Positions 33,448 to 43,104 of a DNA stretch of 64,000 nt are shown here, piece after piece. Source of the DNA: UKL13-3 sp943369665 (lineage in GTDB: Bacteria > Bacteroidota > Bacteroidia > UKL13-3); contig CALRNX020000011.1 in the NCBI GenBank assembly GCA_943369665.1, positions 1 through 64,000 on the forward strand, written 5' to 3'. The notes under the pieces were generated by a model that made no database searches, was not told where the DNA came from, and saw only the letters and a list, made by a program, of their open reading frames with translations. The position numbers and the translations under genes were made by a program. Each line of letters opens with the position of its first letter. Positions within the stretch are counted from its first letter, which is position 1.

Positions 33448-35403
33448 TTACGCGTCAATCTTAGCGTATTTCGCGTTGGCTTCAATAAATTCTCTACGCG
33501 GTGGAACTTCATCACCCATCAACATACTGAAAATACGATCTGCTTCTGCTGCACTTTCCAAGGTTACTTGTTTAAGTGTGCGTGTTTCAGGGTTCATGGT
33601 GGTGCTCCACAGTTGTTCAGCATTCATCTCTCCCAAACCTTTATAACGTTGGATGCCCACGCTGTCAGGATTTCCACCTTTAGCCAAACGCATTACAGCT
33701 TCTTCACGTTGTGCTTCGGTCCAGCAATACTCTTCTTCTTTTCCTTTTTTTACCAGGTACAAAGGTGGTAATGCAATATAGATATAACCAAATTCAACCA
33801 ATTCTTTCATGTAACGGAAGAACAATGTTAAGATCAGGGTACGGATATGGCTTCCGTCCACATCAGCATCCGTCATGATAATGATCTTGTGGTAACGAAG
33901 TTTGTTCATGTTTAAGGCCTTTCCGTCATCATCGGTTCCGATGGTAACGCCCAAGCCGGTAAACATGTTTTTAATTTCTTCGTTATCGTATATTTTATGT
34001 TCTAATGCTTTTTCAACATTTAAAATCTTACCACGTAAAGGCAAGATTGCCTGGTTTACGCGGTTACGACCTTGTTTAGCTGTTCCACCTGCCGAGTCAC
34101 CCTCTACCAGGTATATTTCACATAAAGCAGGATCTGTTTCCTGGCAATCGGCTAATTTTCCCGGCAACCCGCTTCCGCTCATGGCGCCTTTACGCTGTAC
34201 CATTTCGCGCGCTTTTTTAGCAGCATGGCGAGCTGTTGCGGCCAATATTACTTTTTGAACAATAAGCTTAGCTTCTTTTGGATTTTCTTCCAAATAGTTG
34301 TTCAGCATTTCGCCCACGCATTGATCTACCGCACCTGTTACATCACTGTTACCGAGTTTGGTTTTAGTTTGTCCTTCAAATTGTGGCTCTTGTACTTTTA
34401 CGGAAATAACACCTGTTAAACCTTCGCGGAAATCGTCTCCCGAAATTTCGAATTTCAGGTTTTTAAACATACCTTCTTTTTCAGCATAGGTTTTCAACGT
34501 ACGCGTTAAAGCCCTGCGAAAACCGGCAACGTGCGTTCCGCCTTCATGTGTGTTAATATTGTTTACATATGAGTGCAGGTTTTCGGTATAACCGGTATTG
34601 TAGATCATTGCTACTTCTACAGGTACCCCATTTTTCTCGCCTTCAACATAAATAGGTTCAGGTAAAAGTTTTTCACGGGTTCCGTCCAAATAGTTTACAA
34701 ACTCACGTAAACCACCTTCACTAAAAAATACTTCTTCGCGTAATTTGCCATCTTCATCAGCACGTTCGTCTTTTACAGTGATTGTAATACCACGGTTCAG
34801 GAAAGAAAGTTCACGCATACGGGCAGCAATGGTATCAAACTTGTAAACGCCATCCGTAAAAATGGTCATATCCGGTTCAAAGTACTGCAATGTTCCGGTC
34901 TTATCGCTTTCGCCAATGACTTTTACATCGTACAGCGGTTTACCACAGCTATATTCTTGTTGCCAGATTTTACCTTCACGGTAAACGGTAGTACGCATTA
35001 AAATCGAAAGTGCATTCACACAACTCACACCCACACCATGCAAACCTCCCGAAACCTTGTAGGTATCTTTATCAAATTTACCTCCGGCATGCAAAACGGT
35101 CATTACAACCTCAAGTGCCGATTTTTTCTCCTTGGTGTGCATTCCTGTAGGAATACCACGTCCATCATCTAATACGGAAATAGCATTATTGGGATGGATT
35201 GTGACAAAAATGTTTTTACAATGGCCCGCTAAAGCCTCGTCAATCGAGTTATCCACCACTTCGTACACCAGGTGGTGCAACCCCCTTGTTCCAATATCCC
35301 CAATATACATTGCAGGACGTTTTCTTACTGCTTCTAAACCTTCGAGTACCTGAATATTATCGGCACCGTAATTTTCTCTATTTTCCATTGAACTGTCTGA
35401 CAT
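33448..35403 (-). CDS. gyrB: DNA gyrase subunit B
   Basis: This 651 aa protein is the ATPase subunit of gyrase. The GHKL ATPase domain shows EVVDNSIDEALAGHC, DDGRGIPTGMH and GGLHGVGVSCVNALS. The transducer domain follows (EGMFKNLKFEISGDDFREGLTGVISVKV). The TOPRIM part has EGDSAGGTAKQGRNR and MTDADVDGSHIRTLLLT-like wording, and the tail QRYKGLGEMNAEQLWSTTMNP ends the protein. The length matches Bacteroidota GyrB, which lacks the E. coli insertion. gyrA is not adjacent. It is divergent from the first of two T9SS type B genes (145 bases between starts). Confidence 0.98.
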   Translation of the reverse strand: MSDSSMENRENYGADNIQVLEGLEAVRKRPAMYIGDIGTRGLHHLVYEVVDNSIDEALAGHCKNIFVTIHPNNAISVLDDGRGIPTGMHTKEKKSALEVVMTVLHAGGKFDKDTYKVSGGLHGVGVSCVNALSILMRTTVYREGKIWQQEYSCGKPLYDVKVIGESDKTGTLQYFEPDMTIFTDGVYKFDTIAARMRELSFLNRGITITVKDERADEDGKLREEVFFSEGGLREFVNYLDGTREKLLPEPIYVEGEKNGVPVEVAMIYNTGYTENLHSYVNNINTHEGGTHVAGFRRALTRTLKTYAEKEGMFKNLKFEISGDDFREGLTGVISVKVQEPQFEGQTKTKLGNSDVTGAVDQCVGEMLNNYLEENPKEAKLIVQKVILAATARHAAKKAREMVQRKGAMSGSGLPGKLADCQETDPALCEIYLVEGDSAGGTAKQGRNRVNQAILPLRGKILNVEKALEHKIYDNEEIKNMFTGLGVTIGTDDDGKALNMNKLRYHKIIIMTDADVDGSHIRTLILTLFFRYMKELVEFGYIYIALPPLYLVKKGKEEEYCWTEAQREEAVMRLAKGGNPDSVGIQRYKGLGEMNAEQLWSTTMNPETRTLKQVTLESAAEADRIFSMLMGDEVPPRREFIEANAKYAKIDA

Positions 35404-35548
35404 TTCTGAATGCTAAATTTTAATGCGTAAAAATACACCAAACCGCACTGTAAACCTAATAATCACAAGTGATTTGCCTCATACTTTTCCACAAGTTTTA
35501 CCCAGTTGATATGCAACTTTTTTTGAATAAATTAGTCTATCGAAACAG

Positions 35549-37585
35549 ATGAAAAACATTATACTCATATTTTGTTGTTTGAATACTATTTTGGCTTTTT
35601 CACAGGCTGAAAAAAACAATTGGTATTTTGGCAACCGTGCGGCTCTTTCTTTCGACAATGGAAATGCATTGGTGAAATATGATAATCCCCGCAATATAAC
35701 AGGGGCTTCGGCATCCATTTCTCACCCGGTAACAGGTAAGTTGTTGTTATACACCAATGGAATCAATGTTTGGAATGGTCTGCATCAGGTTATAGCGAAT
35801 GGGAATAATATTACAACCGGGCCAATTGGCGATGTATTACTGGTTCCTTATCCGGGAAAACCGCTTCAATATCACCTTTTTTTAACTCAAAGTAATTCAT
35901 TGAAGCACACGGTGGTGGATATGAATGCAAATGTGGGAGCGGGTGCAGTGATTTTCAATTTAGAACTGATCGAAAACAACCGGATGTCCCAATTCGCGGC
36001 CCTTCATCATCCATACGAAAAATCTTTTTGGCTGGTCTCATACGATAAAAATACCAATTCCTTTTGTGTCAATAAATTCGATTCAAGTGGAATGAACATT
36101 GGAACAATGCACTTTGCAATAGGTCTTGTTCCTGAATTGTATGGTGATATGGTGTTTAATAATGCAGGAACCAAGTTTGCCGTCACCCATTATCAGGGAA
36201 ATGACTTTCAGGTAGAAGTTTTTGATTTTGATCCTGTATGTGGATATGTGTCAAATCCACAACGATTGGCTAAAGAAACAAGTTGGGATAGAGCCTACGG
36301 AGCGGCTTTTTCTGCTGACGATTCGAAACTATACATTACTTATTCTTACCAGGAAAGTCAATTGGTTCAGTACTCGGGGAGCAATTTCCAGCAAAGCAAT
36401 TTGATAGCCGGTTCTGCTGATAATTTGAATATTATCAGGCTGGGAAAAGACCGCAGAATGTACATTGCAACACATGATGTGGGTATTCCTGGTCCAAGAA
36501 TTGATGTTGTTTTACAACCCGACAGTTCAGGAAATAAATGCCAATACCGAAAAACATTCCTGACAACCAATGACGGGACTGGCAGAAATGCGTATTTCGA
36601 GTTGCCTGCATTCGCTTCCGGTAAAGCATACACGGCTTCTCCTCAAGATAGCATCATAATCATTAAGGGAGGCTGCCTTGGACAAACAAGTCAATTCAGT
36701 TTTAAGCCGGATTATGCTGTTGATTCGGTCCTTTGGGACTTTGGTGATGGTTCAGTCAAATCAAAAAACACTACGGCTTTGCATACATATCAAACGGCAG
36801 CAAAGTATGTGGTCAGTCTCACTCTTTATCGTTGTTATAAATCGTTTAAGGTGGTGGATACATTGCGTATTGTTAATCCGTTGGTCATCGATTTTCCCAA
36901 AGATACTCTTTTGTGTCCCGGAGTTTCTTTGACGCTAAATGCTCCTCAAGCTGATAATTATAAATGGTCGACCAATGAAAAAACACAGTCGATTGTTATA
37001 ACGAAACCGGGTTGGGTATGGTTGGAGGCAAAGGTCGGTTCATGCGCAGTTTCCGATTCCATCAACGTGCTGTATGTTCCCGATATTTTAACAATGTTGG
37101 GTGACGAATATTTTATTTGTGATGATGATAAGGAGCTTGTAAAACTCGATGCAGGCAATGAATTTGTACAATATAAATGGACACCAACAGGCGACACTTC
37201 ACAATGGATCATTGTGGGCAATGTTGCCGACTATTTTGTGGTGGTAAAAGATTATAGGGGATGCATTGGAAATGATGGTACAAAGGTGAAAAGACGTTGC
37301 CCGGTGAATGTATTTTATCCCAACGCGTTTACACCCAATGGCGATGGAATAAATGATCTGTATTTACCTGTTGGGAAAGATGTAGTCGATTTTAAATTGA
37401 CCATCTATAATGCCTGGGGTGAGGAGGTTTTTAAAACGCAAAATATTCAATACGGTTGGGATGGAAAGGTGAAAGGAATATCTGCACCCATTGGTACGTA
37501 TATTTACCGATCAAGTTATTCGGGCTTCAAGAATAAGCGGTTGGTTGAATTTGAATCGAAAGGAAATTTGACACTGATACGGTAA
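35549..37585 (+). CDS. T9SS type B cargo protein (gliding-motility C-terminal domain), copy 1
   Basis: This is a 678 aa secreted protein. A signal peptide (about 1-19, ending AFSQ) leads into NNWYFGNRAALSFDNG and a beta-rich region of about 350 residues resembling WD40/PD40-like propellers. A PKD domain follows around 375-440 (VLWDFGDGSVKSKN...HTYQTAAKYVVSL), then an Ig-like segment. The C-terminal type B sorting domain begins RCPVNVFYPNAFTPNGDGINDLYLP and ends GTYIYRSSYSGF...GNLTLIR. Such proteins are exported by the T9SS and attached to the surface, often as adhesins. It is followed 27 bases later by a paralogue. Confidence 0.9.
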   Translation: MKNIILIFCCLNTILAFSQAEKNNWYFGNRAALSFDNGNALVKYDNPRNITGASASISHPVTGKLLLYTNGINVWNGLHQVIANGNNITTGPIGDVLLVPYPGKPLQYHLFLTQSNSLKHTVVDMNANVGAGAVIFNLELIENNRMSQFAALHHPYEKSFWLVSYDKNTNSFCVNKFDSSGMNIGTMHFAIGLVPELYGDMVFNNAGTKFAVTHYQGNDFQVEVFDFDPVCGYVSNPQRLAKETSWDRAYGAAFSADDSKLYITYSYQESQLVQYSGSNFQQSNLIAGSADNLNIIRLGKDRRMYIATHDVGIPGPRIDVVLQPDSSGNKCQYRKTFLTTNDGTGRNAYFELPAFASGKAYTASPQDSIIIIKGGCLGQTSQFSFKPDYAVDSVLWDFGDGSVKSKNTTALHTYQTAAKYVVSLTLYRCYKSFKVVDTLRIVNPLVIDFPKDTLLCPGVSLTLNAPQADNYKWSTNEKTQSIVITKPGWVWLEAKVGSCAVSDSINVLYVPDILTMLGDEYFICDDDKELVKLDAGNEFVQYKWTPTGDTSQWIIVGNVADYFVVVKDYRGCIGNDGTKVKRRCPVNVFYPNAFTPNGDGINDLYLPVGKDVVDFKLTIYNAWGEEVFKTQNIQYGWDGKVKGISAPIGTYIYRSSYSGFKNKRLVEFESKGNLTLIR

Positions 37586-37612
37586 CATGAAATCAGGGAT
37601 GAACATTAAATC

Positions 37613-39709
37613 ATGAAACAAAGGCTGTTATTTTTATTGCTGTTTGCTAAGGTAACCTGTTTTGCTCAAAACGAAAGGAGCAACTGGTTTATGGGCACGT
37701 TTTTGGGAATGAAATTTACCAATAATGTGATGAGTATTGTGCCTGCAAATACTACACCTTCGTATGCACCTTATGCTTCGGCATCTTATTCTAATCCTGC
37801 TACAGGAGCATTGATGTTGTATACAAACGGATCATATGTATACAACAGGCAACATCAGCAAATGCTTAATGGATTTTACATTAATGATGAGACCTTTGGG
37901 ATTCATTCGGTCATCGTTCCACATCCAGGGAATAAAAACCTGTTTTACATTATTTCATCTGCTTCCGCGGTTAGCCGTTTATATTACGCAACGGTTGATA
38001 TGCGCTTGCAAGGTGGATTGGGCAATGTGACAGACAAAGCAAAAGTGCTTGATAACAATGCAGATCTGCCGTTTTGTGTAGTAAAACAATTGTATGATGA
38101 AGGTTATTGGCTCATTACCCATACTGCGGCTTCAAATCAATTTAGAACATATCGTATTGGCAAAAATGGGTTGGACACCAATGCGGTGATTTCCGCAGCA
38201 GGCTCTGTTTCTGCTTCCAACGCTCGTTATGTTTATGGAAAAATGGTTTCCAATTCCACCGGAGAGAGGTTTGTGTTTACGCATGGATGGACGGATATAA
38301 CCGGAAAATGCGAGGAGTTTTTATTTGACAAAAAATGTGGAACGGTTTCATTTGGACAATCCTTTTATGCGCATCCGTTGCAAGCACAAGAGCAATTTGC
38401 TTATCCTGCATACAGCAGTGATGACAGTAAATTATATGTAAGCTGGATATACAATTCGGGGCAGTCGCTTTTATTGCAATACAATTTGAAAGATGCGTTT
38501 CCTAATTCCTCTTATGTTATCATAAAGAATAATATGGATATGAATGGGGATATGCAGTTGGCACCCGATGGAAAAATATACATAGCCTCTTCCGAAAACA
38601 GTGCAGTTACACCTAAGGTGAGTGTAATCCATAATCCCAATGTACTTGGTATTGCTTGCAACCATACCGATAAGTCTGTGGTGCTTGCTTCCAGCTCAGG
38701 TGGATCTTATTATCTCGAACATTTTCCGGAGTTTATCATGGATGTTTCTCCTCAAAAGCCGGGTTTTGAGAAACCTGTTTTGGTGTTTGCCAATCTATGC
38801 GAAAACCAGCCTGTTTCACTCTCCATAAAAGTGCCCATTCAGGCCGATTCGGTCAGGTGGGATCTGGGTGATGGAACTGTTGCTTCCACGCCTCAAGTAA
38901 CTCATCAGTACAGTGCCCTTGGCGATTATCCGGTATCCTTTAATTGGTTCATGTGTGGCCATAAATACTTTATTTTGGATACGTTAAAATTGAGATCCAC
39001 ACCGCAGGTAAACTTAGGTCGTGATTCTACACTTTGTGCCGGCAATACCATTGTGTTATCGTATCCGAACCTGGCAGATGAATTCCGATGGAATACCGGT
39101 GATTCCACTGCATCAATTTGGGTAAACAAAGCAGGGGTCTATTCACTTAAAGTTCGCAACGGGTCTTGTTGGGGCGAGGATAAAATTGACCTGAGCTATT
39201 ACGACCAGATCTGGACAACCCTTGGTGATGAATATTTTATTTGTGATGACGAAAAAGAGCTGGTAAAATTGGATGCAGGTAAAGACTTTGTGCAATACAA
39301 GTGGACACCAACAGGGGATACCACACAATGGATCATTGTGGGAAATGTGGCCGATTATTTTGTGGTGGTAAAAGATTATAGAGGTTGTAGTGGCGAAGAT
39401 GGCACAAAAGTAAAAAGACGCTGCCCGGTAAACGTATTTTACCCCAATGCGTTCACCCCAAATGAAGACGGAACCAATGATGTTTATTTACCAATAGGAA
39501 AAGATGTGGTGGACTATAAACTCTCCATTTACAATGCTTGGGGGCAACAGGTTTTTGAGACCCAAAGTTTGCAGCAAGGGTGGGATGGAAGCTATCAGGG
39601 AAAACCAGCACCCATCGGAACATATACCTATCAATCAACATACTCTGGCTATAGAAATAAGCGATTGGTTTATTTTGATATAAAAGGAAACATAACACTT
39701 CTACGATAA
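37613..39709 (+). CDS. T9SS type B cargo protein (gliding-motility C-terminal domain), copy 2
   Basis: This 698 aa paralogue of the preceding gene has the same order: signal peptide (ending CFAQ), beta-propeller-like region, PKD domain near residue 405 (VRWDLGDGTVASTPQVTHQY), Ig-like segment and type B sorting domain (FYPNAFTPNEDGTNDVYLP). The N-terminal 350 residues are only loosely similar to copy 1. From the DEYFICDD segment onward the two proteins are nearly identical, including WTPTGDTTQWIIVGNVADYF. It ends 3 bases before the converging lpxK gene. The pair is probably one transcript. Confidence 0.9.
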   Translation: MKQRLLFLLLFAKVTCFAQNERSNWFMGTFLGMKFTNNVMSIVPANTTPSYAPYASASYSNPATGALMLYTNGSYVYNRQHQQMLNGFYINDETFGIHSVIVPHPGNKNLFYIISSASAVSRLYYATVDMRLQGGLGNVTDKAKVLDNNADLPFCVVKQLYDEGYWLITHTAASNQFRTYRIGKNGLDTNAVISAAGSVSASNARYVYGKMVSNSTGERFVFTHGWTDITGKCEEFLFDKKCGTVSFGQSFYAHPLQAQEQFAYPAYSSDDSKLYVSWIYNSGQSLLLQYNLKDAFPNSSYVIIKNNMDMNGDMQLAPDGKIYIASSENSAVTPKVSVIHNPNVLGIACNHTDKSVVLASSSGGSYYLEHFPEFIMDVSPQKPGFEKPVLVFANLCENQPVSLSIKVPIQADSVRWDLGDGTVASTPQVTHQYSALGDYPVSFNWFMCGHKYFILDTLKLRSTPQVNLGRDSTLCAGNTIVLSYPNLADEFRWNTGDSTASIWVNKAGVYSLKVRNGSCWGEDKIDLSYYDQIWTTLGDEYFICDDEKELVKLDAGKDFVQYKWTPTGDTTQWIIVGNVADYFVVVKDYRGCSGEDGTKVKRRCPVNVFYPNAFTPNEDGTNDVYLPIGKDVVDYKLSIYNAWGQQVFETQSLQQGWDGSYQGKPAPIGTYTYQSTYSGYRNKRLVYFDIKGNITLLR

Positions 39710-39712
39710 CAC

Positions 39713-40771
39713 CTACTCAGTTTCTGAATCGAATGATTGGATAAATGCTGTCAGTTCTGTTGATAATATGGCTGCATCAGTATCGGATAATTGGATGCTG
39801 ATCGGAAGGTAAAACACAGGCAGATCCCCTAGGATCTTTTTTGCCGTTTCAGTATTCAATTTTACGGCATCTTTCTCAGTAGTAATAATGGCATTGCTTC
39901 CAGTTGGCAATGAGTTGAAGCTTGCTGCAATTTTGGTCAATGTGGTCGCATCATATGTTTTGTGATCGGCAAATGAAAGTTCATTTACGTTTACAAATCG
40001 TCTTTTCACTTCCGTTAAAAACAATTGCTGGTTTGCAATGCCGCTAAATGCAAGTACATGCTGAATATTTTGTATATCTACAGAAGGTCCGCACAATTGT
40101 TCTAAGGTGTCATATTGGATGGACGAAAACAGCACCAATTGTCCTTGCGGGTTGATCTGTTTGATGATATTTTGTTTTTCGGTTTCGGAAAGTGTGGCTG
40201 GACATTTGGTAACGATTATACATTGTGCCCTTTTATAAGCCGATCGAAACTCCCGCAGTGTTCCCGAAGGCATCAACCAGTCTTTGTAAAACAAATTGGC
40301 ATAATCCGTTAGTATTATAGAATACCCGGGTTTGATGGGTAAATGCTGAAAACCATCATCCATCAATACAACCTGTATTTGCGGAGCATCGCCTAGTAAA
40401 TGAGGAATTCCCAATACGCGATTTTCGCTCACCGCCACGGTTATATCAGGAAATTTTTGAGCGATTTGGTAAGGCTCGTCTCCGATGGTTTGGGCTGTAC
40501 TTTCGGGGGTGTTCAACACATAACCGGTCGTTTTGCGTTTATAGCCTCTGCTTAAAACAGCTATTTTGTACTGGTGTTGAAGCAAACGGATCAGCCATTC
40601 AATATGAGGTGTTTTTCCGGTGCCGCCCACGCTCAAATTTCCAACACAAATAATGGGAATATCAAACGAGGTTCGGGTAATGATCTTGCTTTTGTATAAT
40701 CCATTCCTGATGGCTATTACAAAACCATACAACAAGGTAAATGGAAAAAGCAATAGCCTTAAAACGATCAT
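39713..40771 (-). CDS. lpxK: Tetraacyldisaccharide 4'-kinase
   Basis: This 352 aa inner-membrane kinase phosphorylates the lipid A precursor at the 4' position. An N-terminal membrane helix (LLLFPFTLLYGFVIAI) precedes VGNLSVGGTGKTPHIEWLI, the P-loop typical of LpxK. VLMDDGFQHLPIKPG and FADHKTYD are the other family blocks. Its ATG (40769-40771) abuts the lipB stop (40772-40774) with no base between, so the two are translationally coupled. Confidence 0.95.
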   Translation of the reverse strand: MIVLRLLLFPFTLLYGFVIAIRNGLYKSKIITRTSFDIPIICVGNLSVGGTGKTPHIEWLIRLLQHQYKIAVLSRGYKRKTTGYVLNTPESTAQTIGDEPYQIAQKFPDITVAVSENRVLGIPHLLGDAPQIQVVLMDDGFQHLPIKPGYSIILTDYANLFYKDWLMPSGTLREFRSAYKRAQCIIVTKCPATLSETEKQNIIKQINPQGQLVLFSSIQYDTLEQLCGPSVDIQNIQHVLAFSGIANQQLFLTEVKRRFVNVNELSFADHKTYDATTLTKIAASFNSLPTGSNAIITTEKDAVKLNTETAKKILGDLPVFYLPISIQLSDTDAAILSTELTAFIQSFDSETE

Positions 40772-41479
40772 TTAGTTTAAGTTCATTTGAAAGAGTTGGG
40801 CAATATGATTTTTGAGTTTGAATTTTACTTCTTCCATATCCACTGCTTTACCAAGTTCTTTTTGCATTGATGTCACCTGCTTATCATCAATACCACAAGG
40901 TATGATATTGTTAAAATAATCCAGGTTTGCATTTACATTAAATGCAAAACCATGCATGGTCACCCATCGGCTGCAACGCACACCCATTGCACAAATTTTA
41001 CGTGCTTTGGTTTCATCATCAGCATCTAACCATACTCCTGTATAGCCATCGTAGCGTTCGCCTTTTAATCCGTATTCGGCAATGGTTAAGATTATCGCTT
41101 CTTCCAATGTGCGCAAATACAAATGGATATCAGTGAAAAATTGCTCCAGGTCCAAAATAGGATAGCCCACAATTTGACCCGGTCCATGGTAAGTAATATC
41201 GCCCCCTCTATTGATTGGATAATAAGTTGCACCCAACTCTTTGAGCTGAGTTTCGTTTACCAGTAAATTATCTACCGAACCACTTTTTCCAAGCGTGTAT
41301 ACATGAGGATGTTCGCAAAAGATCAAGTGATTTTGCGGCAAAACTTTTTCGGCATCTTCAGGCAATTGACGGTTGGCAAACTTCAGGTCTACCTTTTGTT
41401 TAAACAACTCTTCCTGTTTATCCCAGGCTTCTTTGTAGTCTAATAATCCCCAGTCAATAAAATGCACGCTTTTGTTCAT
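40772..41479 (-). CDS. lipB: Octanoyltransferase LipB
   Basis: This 235 aa enzyme moves octanoyl groups from acyl carrier protein to lipoyl domains. Visible features are PHVYTLGKSG, the signature RGGDITYHGPGQIVGYPILDL, the catalytic Lys in TKARKICAMGVR and the catalytic Cys in NIIPCGIDDKQVTS. It is complete and of normal size. It directly precedes lpxK (0 bases between stop and start). A separate lipA is not present nearby. Confidence 0.95.
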   Translation of the reverse strand: MNKSVHFIDWGLLDYKEAWDKQEELFKQKVDLKFANRQLPEDAEKVLPQNHLIFCEHPHVYTLGKSGSVDNLLVNETQLKELGATYYPINRGGDITYHGPGQIVGYPILDLEQFFTDIHLYLRTLEEAIILTIAEYGLKGERYDGYTGVWLDADDETKARKICAMGVRCSRWVTMHGFAFNVNANLDYFNNIIPCGIDDKQVTSMQKELGKAVDMEEVKFKLKNHIAQLFQMNLN

Positions 41480-41604
41480 GTGTCCGTTTTCCGTTTAAGG
41501 TTTGTTGTTTTTAGATAATCAAATCTGAAAATAATAACCGTCAGACTGTACAATATGTTTCAACCCCAAGTCTGCTTCAAAAATCTCAAGTTTAAAATCT
41601 AAAA

Positions 41605-42984
41605 TCAATCAGAAAGGGTGCTGCTCATTTCGCCTCTGCGCAAACTATATTTCTCAATTTTGTTGTACAAATGGCTTCGTTGAATGTCGATCTCCTGGGC
41701 TGTTTTGGCTACGTTCCAGTTGTTCTTTTTGAGTTTTTCTTCAATAAATATCTTCTCTACATGATCTTTAAATTCTTGTAGTGTATCATATTTTTCGAAT
41801 ACGCTTTTTTCGGTATTTTGTTGGTGCATCGGGCTTGCGAACTTAATGACATCCTCTTCTGTAATTTTTGTTCCGCTTAAAATAACCAATCGTTCAATCA
41901 CATTCCGCAATTCCCTGATATTACCGGTATAGGTAATTTTTTTCAGTTCGTTTAAAGCGCCTGATGTAAAGCTTTTACGCGGTAAAGCATTGTCTTCGCA
42001 AATTTCTTTTACAAAACGTTCCGACATTAAGGCAATATCATCCTTGCGCTCATTTAAAGAAGGAACGTGAATGAGAATAACACTTAAGCGATGATACAAG
42101 TCCATGCGGAAGTTTCCTTTCTCAATTTCCTTTAGAAGGTCTTTATTGGTAGCTGCAATAACACGAACATTTACATCAATATCTTTTTCTCCGCCCACAC
42201 GGGTAATTTTATTTTCCTGCAATGCACGCAGTACTTTGGCTTGCGCACTCAGGCTCATATCGCCCACTTCGTCCAAAAACAATGTGCCTTCATGAGCTTG
42301 TTCGAACTTGCCAATACGTTGTTTGATAGCAGACGTAAAAGCGCCTTTTTCGTGGCCGAACAATTCACTTTCGATCAATTCTGCCGGAATTGCAGCACAG
42401 TTTACTTCCACGATGGTGCTTTTGGCCCTGTTGCTTTTTTCGTGGATCCAACGCGCCACCAATTCTTTTCCGGTACCGTTTTCACCCGTAATCAATACCC
42501 TGGCATCTGTTGGTGCCACCTTTTCAATCGTGTCGTTAATATTTTGAATGGCTGGTGAATCGCCAATAATTTCGCGGGTCTTGCTTACTTTCCGTCTGAG
42601 CACCTTGTTTTCCACCACAATTGATTTTTTATCAATTGCATTGCGAAGGGTTACCAATAAGCGGTTCAGATCAGGTGGTTTTGAAACAAAATCGTAGGCT
42701 CCTTTTTTGGTGGCTTCAACGGCTGCATCAATCGTAGCATTTCCCGAAACCATGATAAATGGAATTTCATCATCAATTTCTCTTGCCTTGCTCAACACTT
42801 CAAGGCCATCCATTTTGGGCATTTTAATATCGCACAATACAGCTTCGTATTCTTCGTTCTCTATTTTCTCAAGGCCTATCAGACCATCAGCAGCTTCATC
42901 TACAAGATATCCTTCATACTCCAAAATTTCTTTGAGTGTATTGCGGATTGCTTTTTCGTCATCTATAATTAATATCTTTCCCAT
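41605..42984 (-). CDS. Sigma-54-dependent response regulator, NtrC family
   Basis: This 459 aa regulator has three parts. The receiver (about 1-120) has ILIIDDE, the phosphorylation site in LCDIKMPKMDG (about residue 55) and the Lys in FVSKPPD. The AAA+ domain has Walker A GENGTGKE, the sigma-54-contact loop GAFTSA, and TLFLDEVGDMS. The C-terminal Fis-type helix-turn-helix reads NWNVAKTAQEIDIQRSHLYNKIEKY. It needs sigma-54 RNA polymerase and phosphorylation by a histidine kinase, none of which is adjacent. The ATG at 42984 (MGKILIIDDE) is preferred over one two codons upstream at 42990. Confidence 0.94.
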   Translation of the reverse strand: MGKILIIDDEKAIRNTLKEILEYEGYLVDEAADGLIGLEKIENEEYEAVLCDIKMPKMDGLEVLSKAREIDDEIPFIMVSGNATIDAAVEATKKGAYDFVSKPPDLNRLLVTLRNAIDKKSIVVENKVLRRKVSKTREIIGDSPAIQNINDTIEKVAPTDARVLITGENGTGKELVARWIHEKSNRAKSTIVEVNCAAIPAELIESELFGHEKGAFTSAIKQRIGKFEQAHEGTLFLDEVGDMSLSAQAKVLRALQENKITRVGGEKDIDVNVRVIAATNKDLLKEIEKGNFRMDLYHRLSVILIHVPSLNERKDDIALMSERFVKEICEDNALPRKSFTSGALNELKKITYTGNIRELRNVIERLVILSGTKITEEDVIKFASPMHQQNTEKSVFEKYDTLQEFKDHVEKIFIEEKLKKNNWNVAKTAQEIDIQRSHLYNKIEKYSLRRGEMSSTLSD

Positions 42985-43104
42985 GTGCATGTTTGCATTT
43001 TATGTCTGAGTGCAAATAAGATTTTTTTATGACAATGTTATCCTCAAAAAGCTAACATTTATTTTCAGGAGAGAAGCGGGTTTAAACCAAGTCAAACCGG
43101 TTTG

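Noticed and set aside
43093..43104. Perfect 12-bp palindrome CAAACCGGTTTG next to the exonuclease stop
   Set aside because: It has no loop and no T run, so it is not a terminator, and lies 103 bases or more from the next start; it could be an operator but nothing else supports that.
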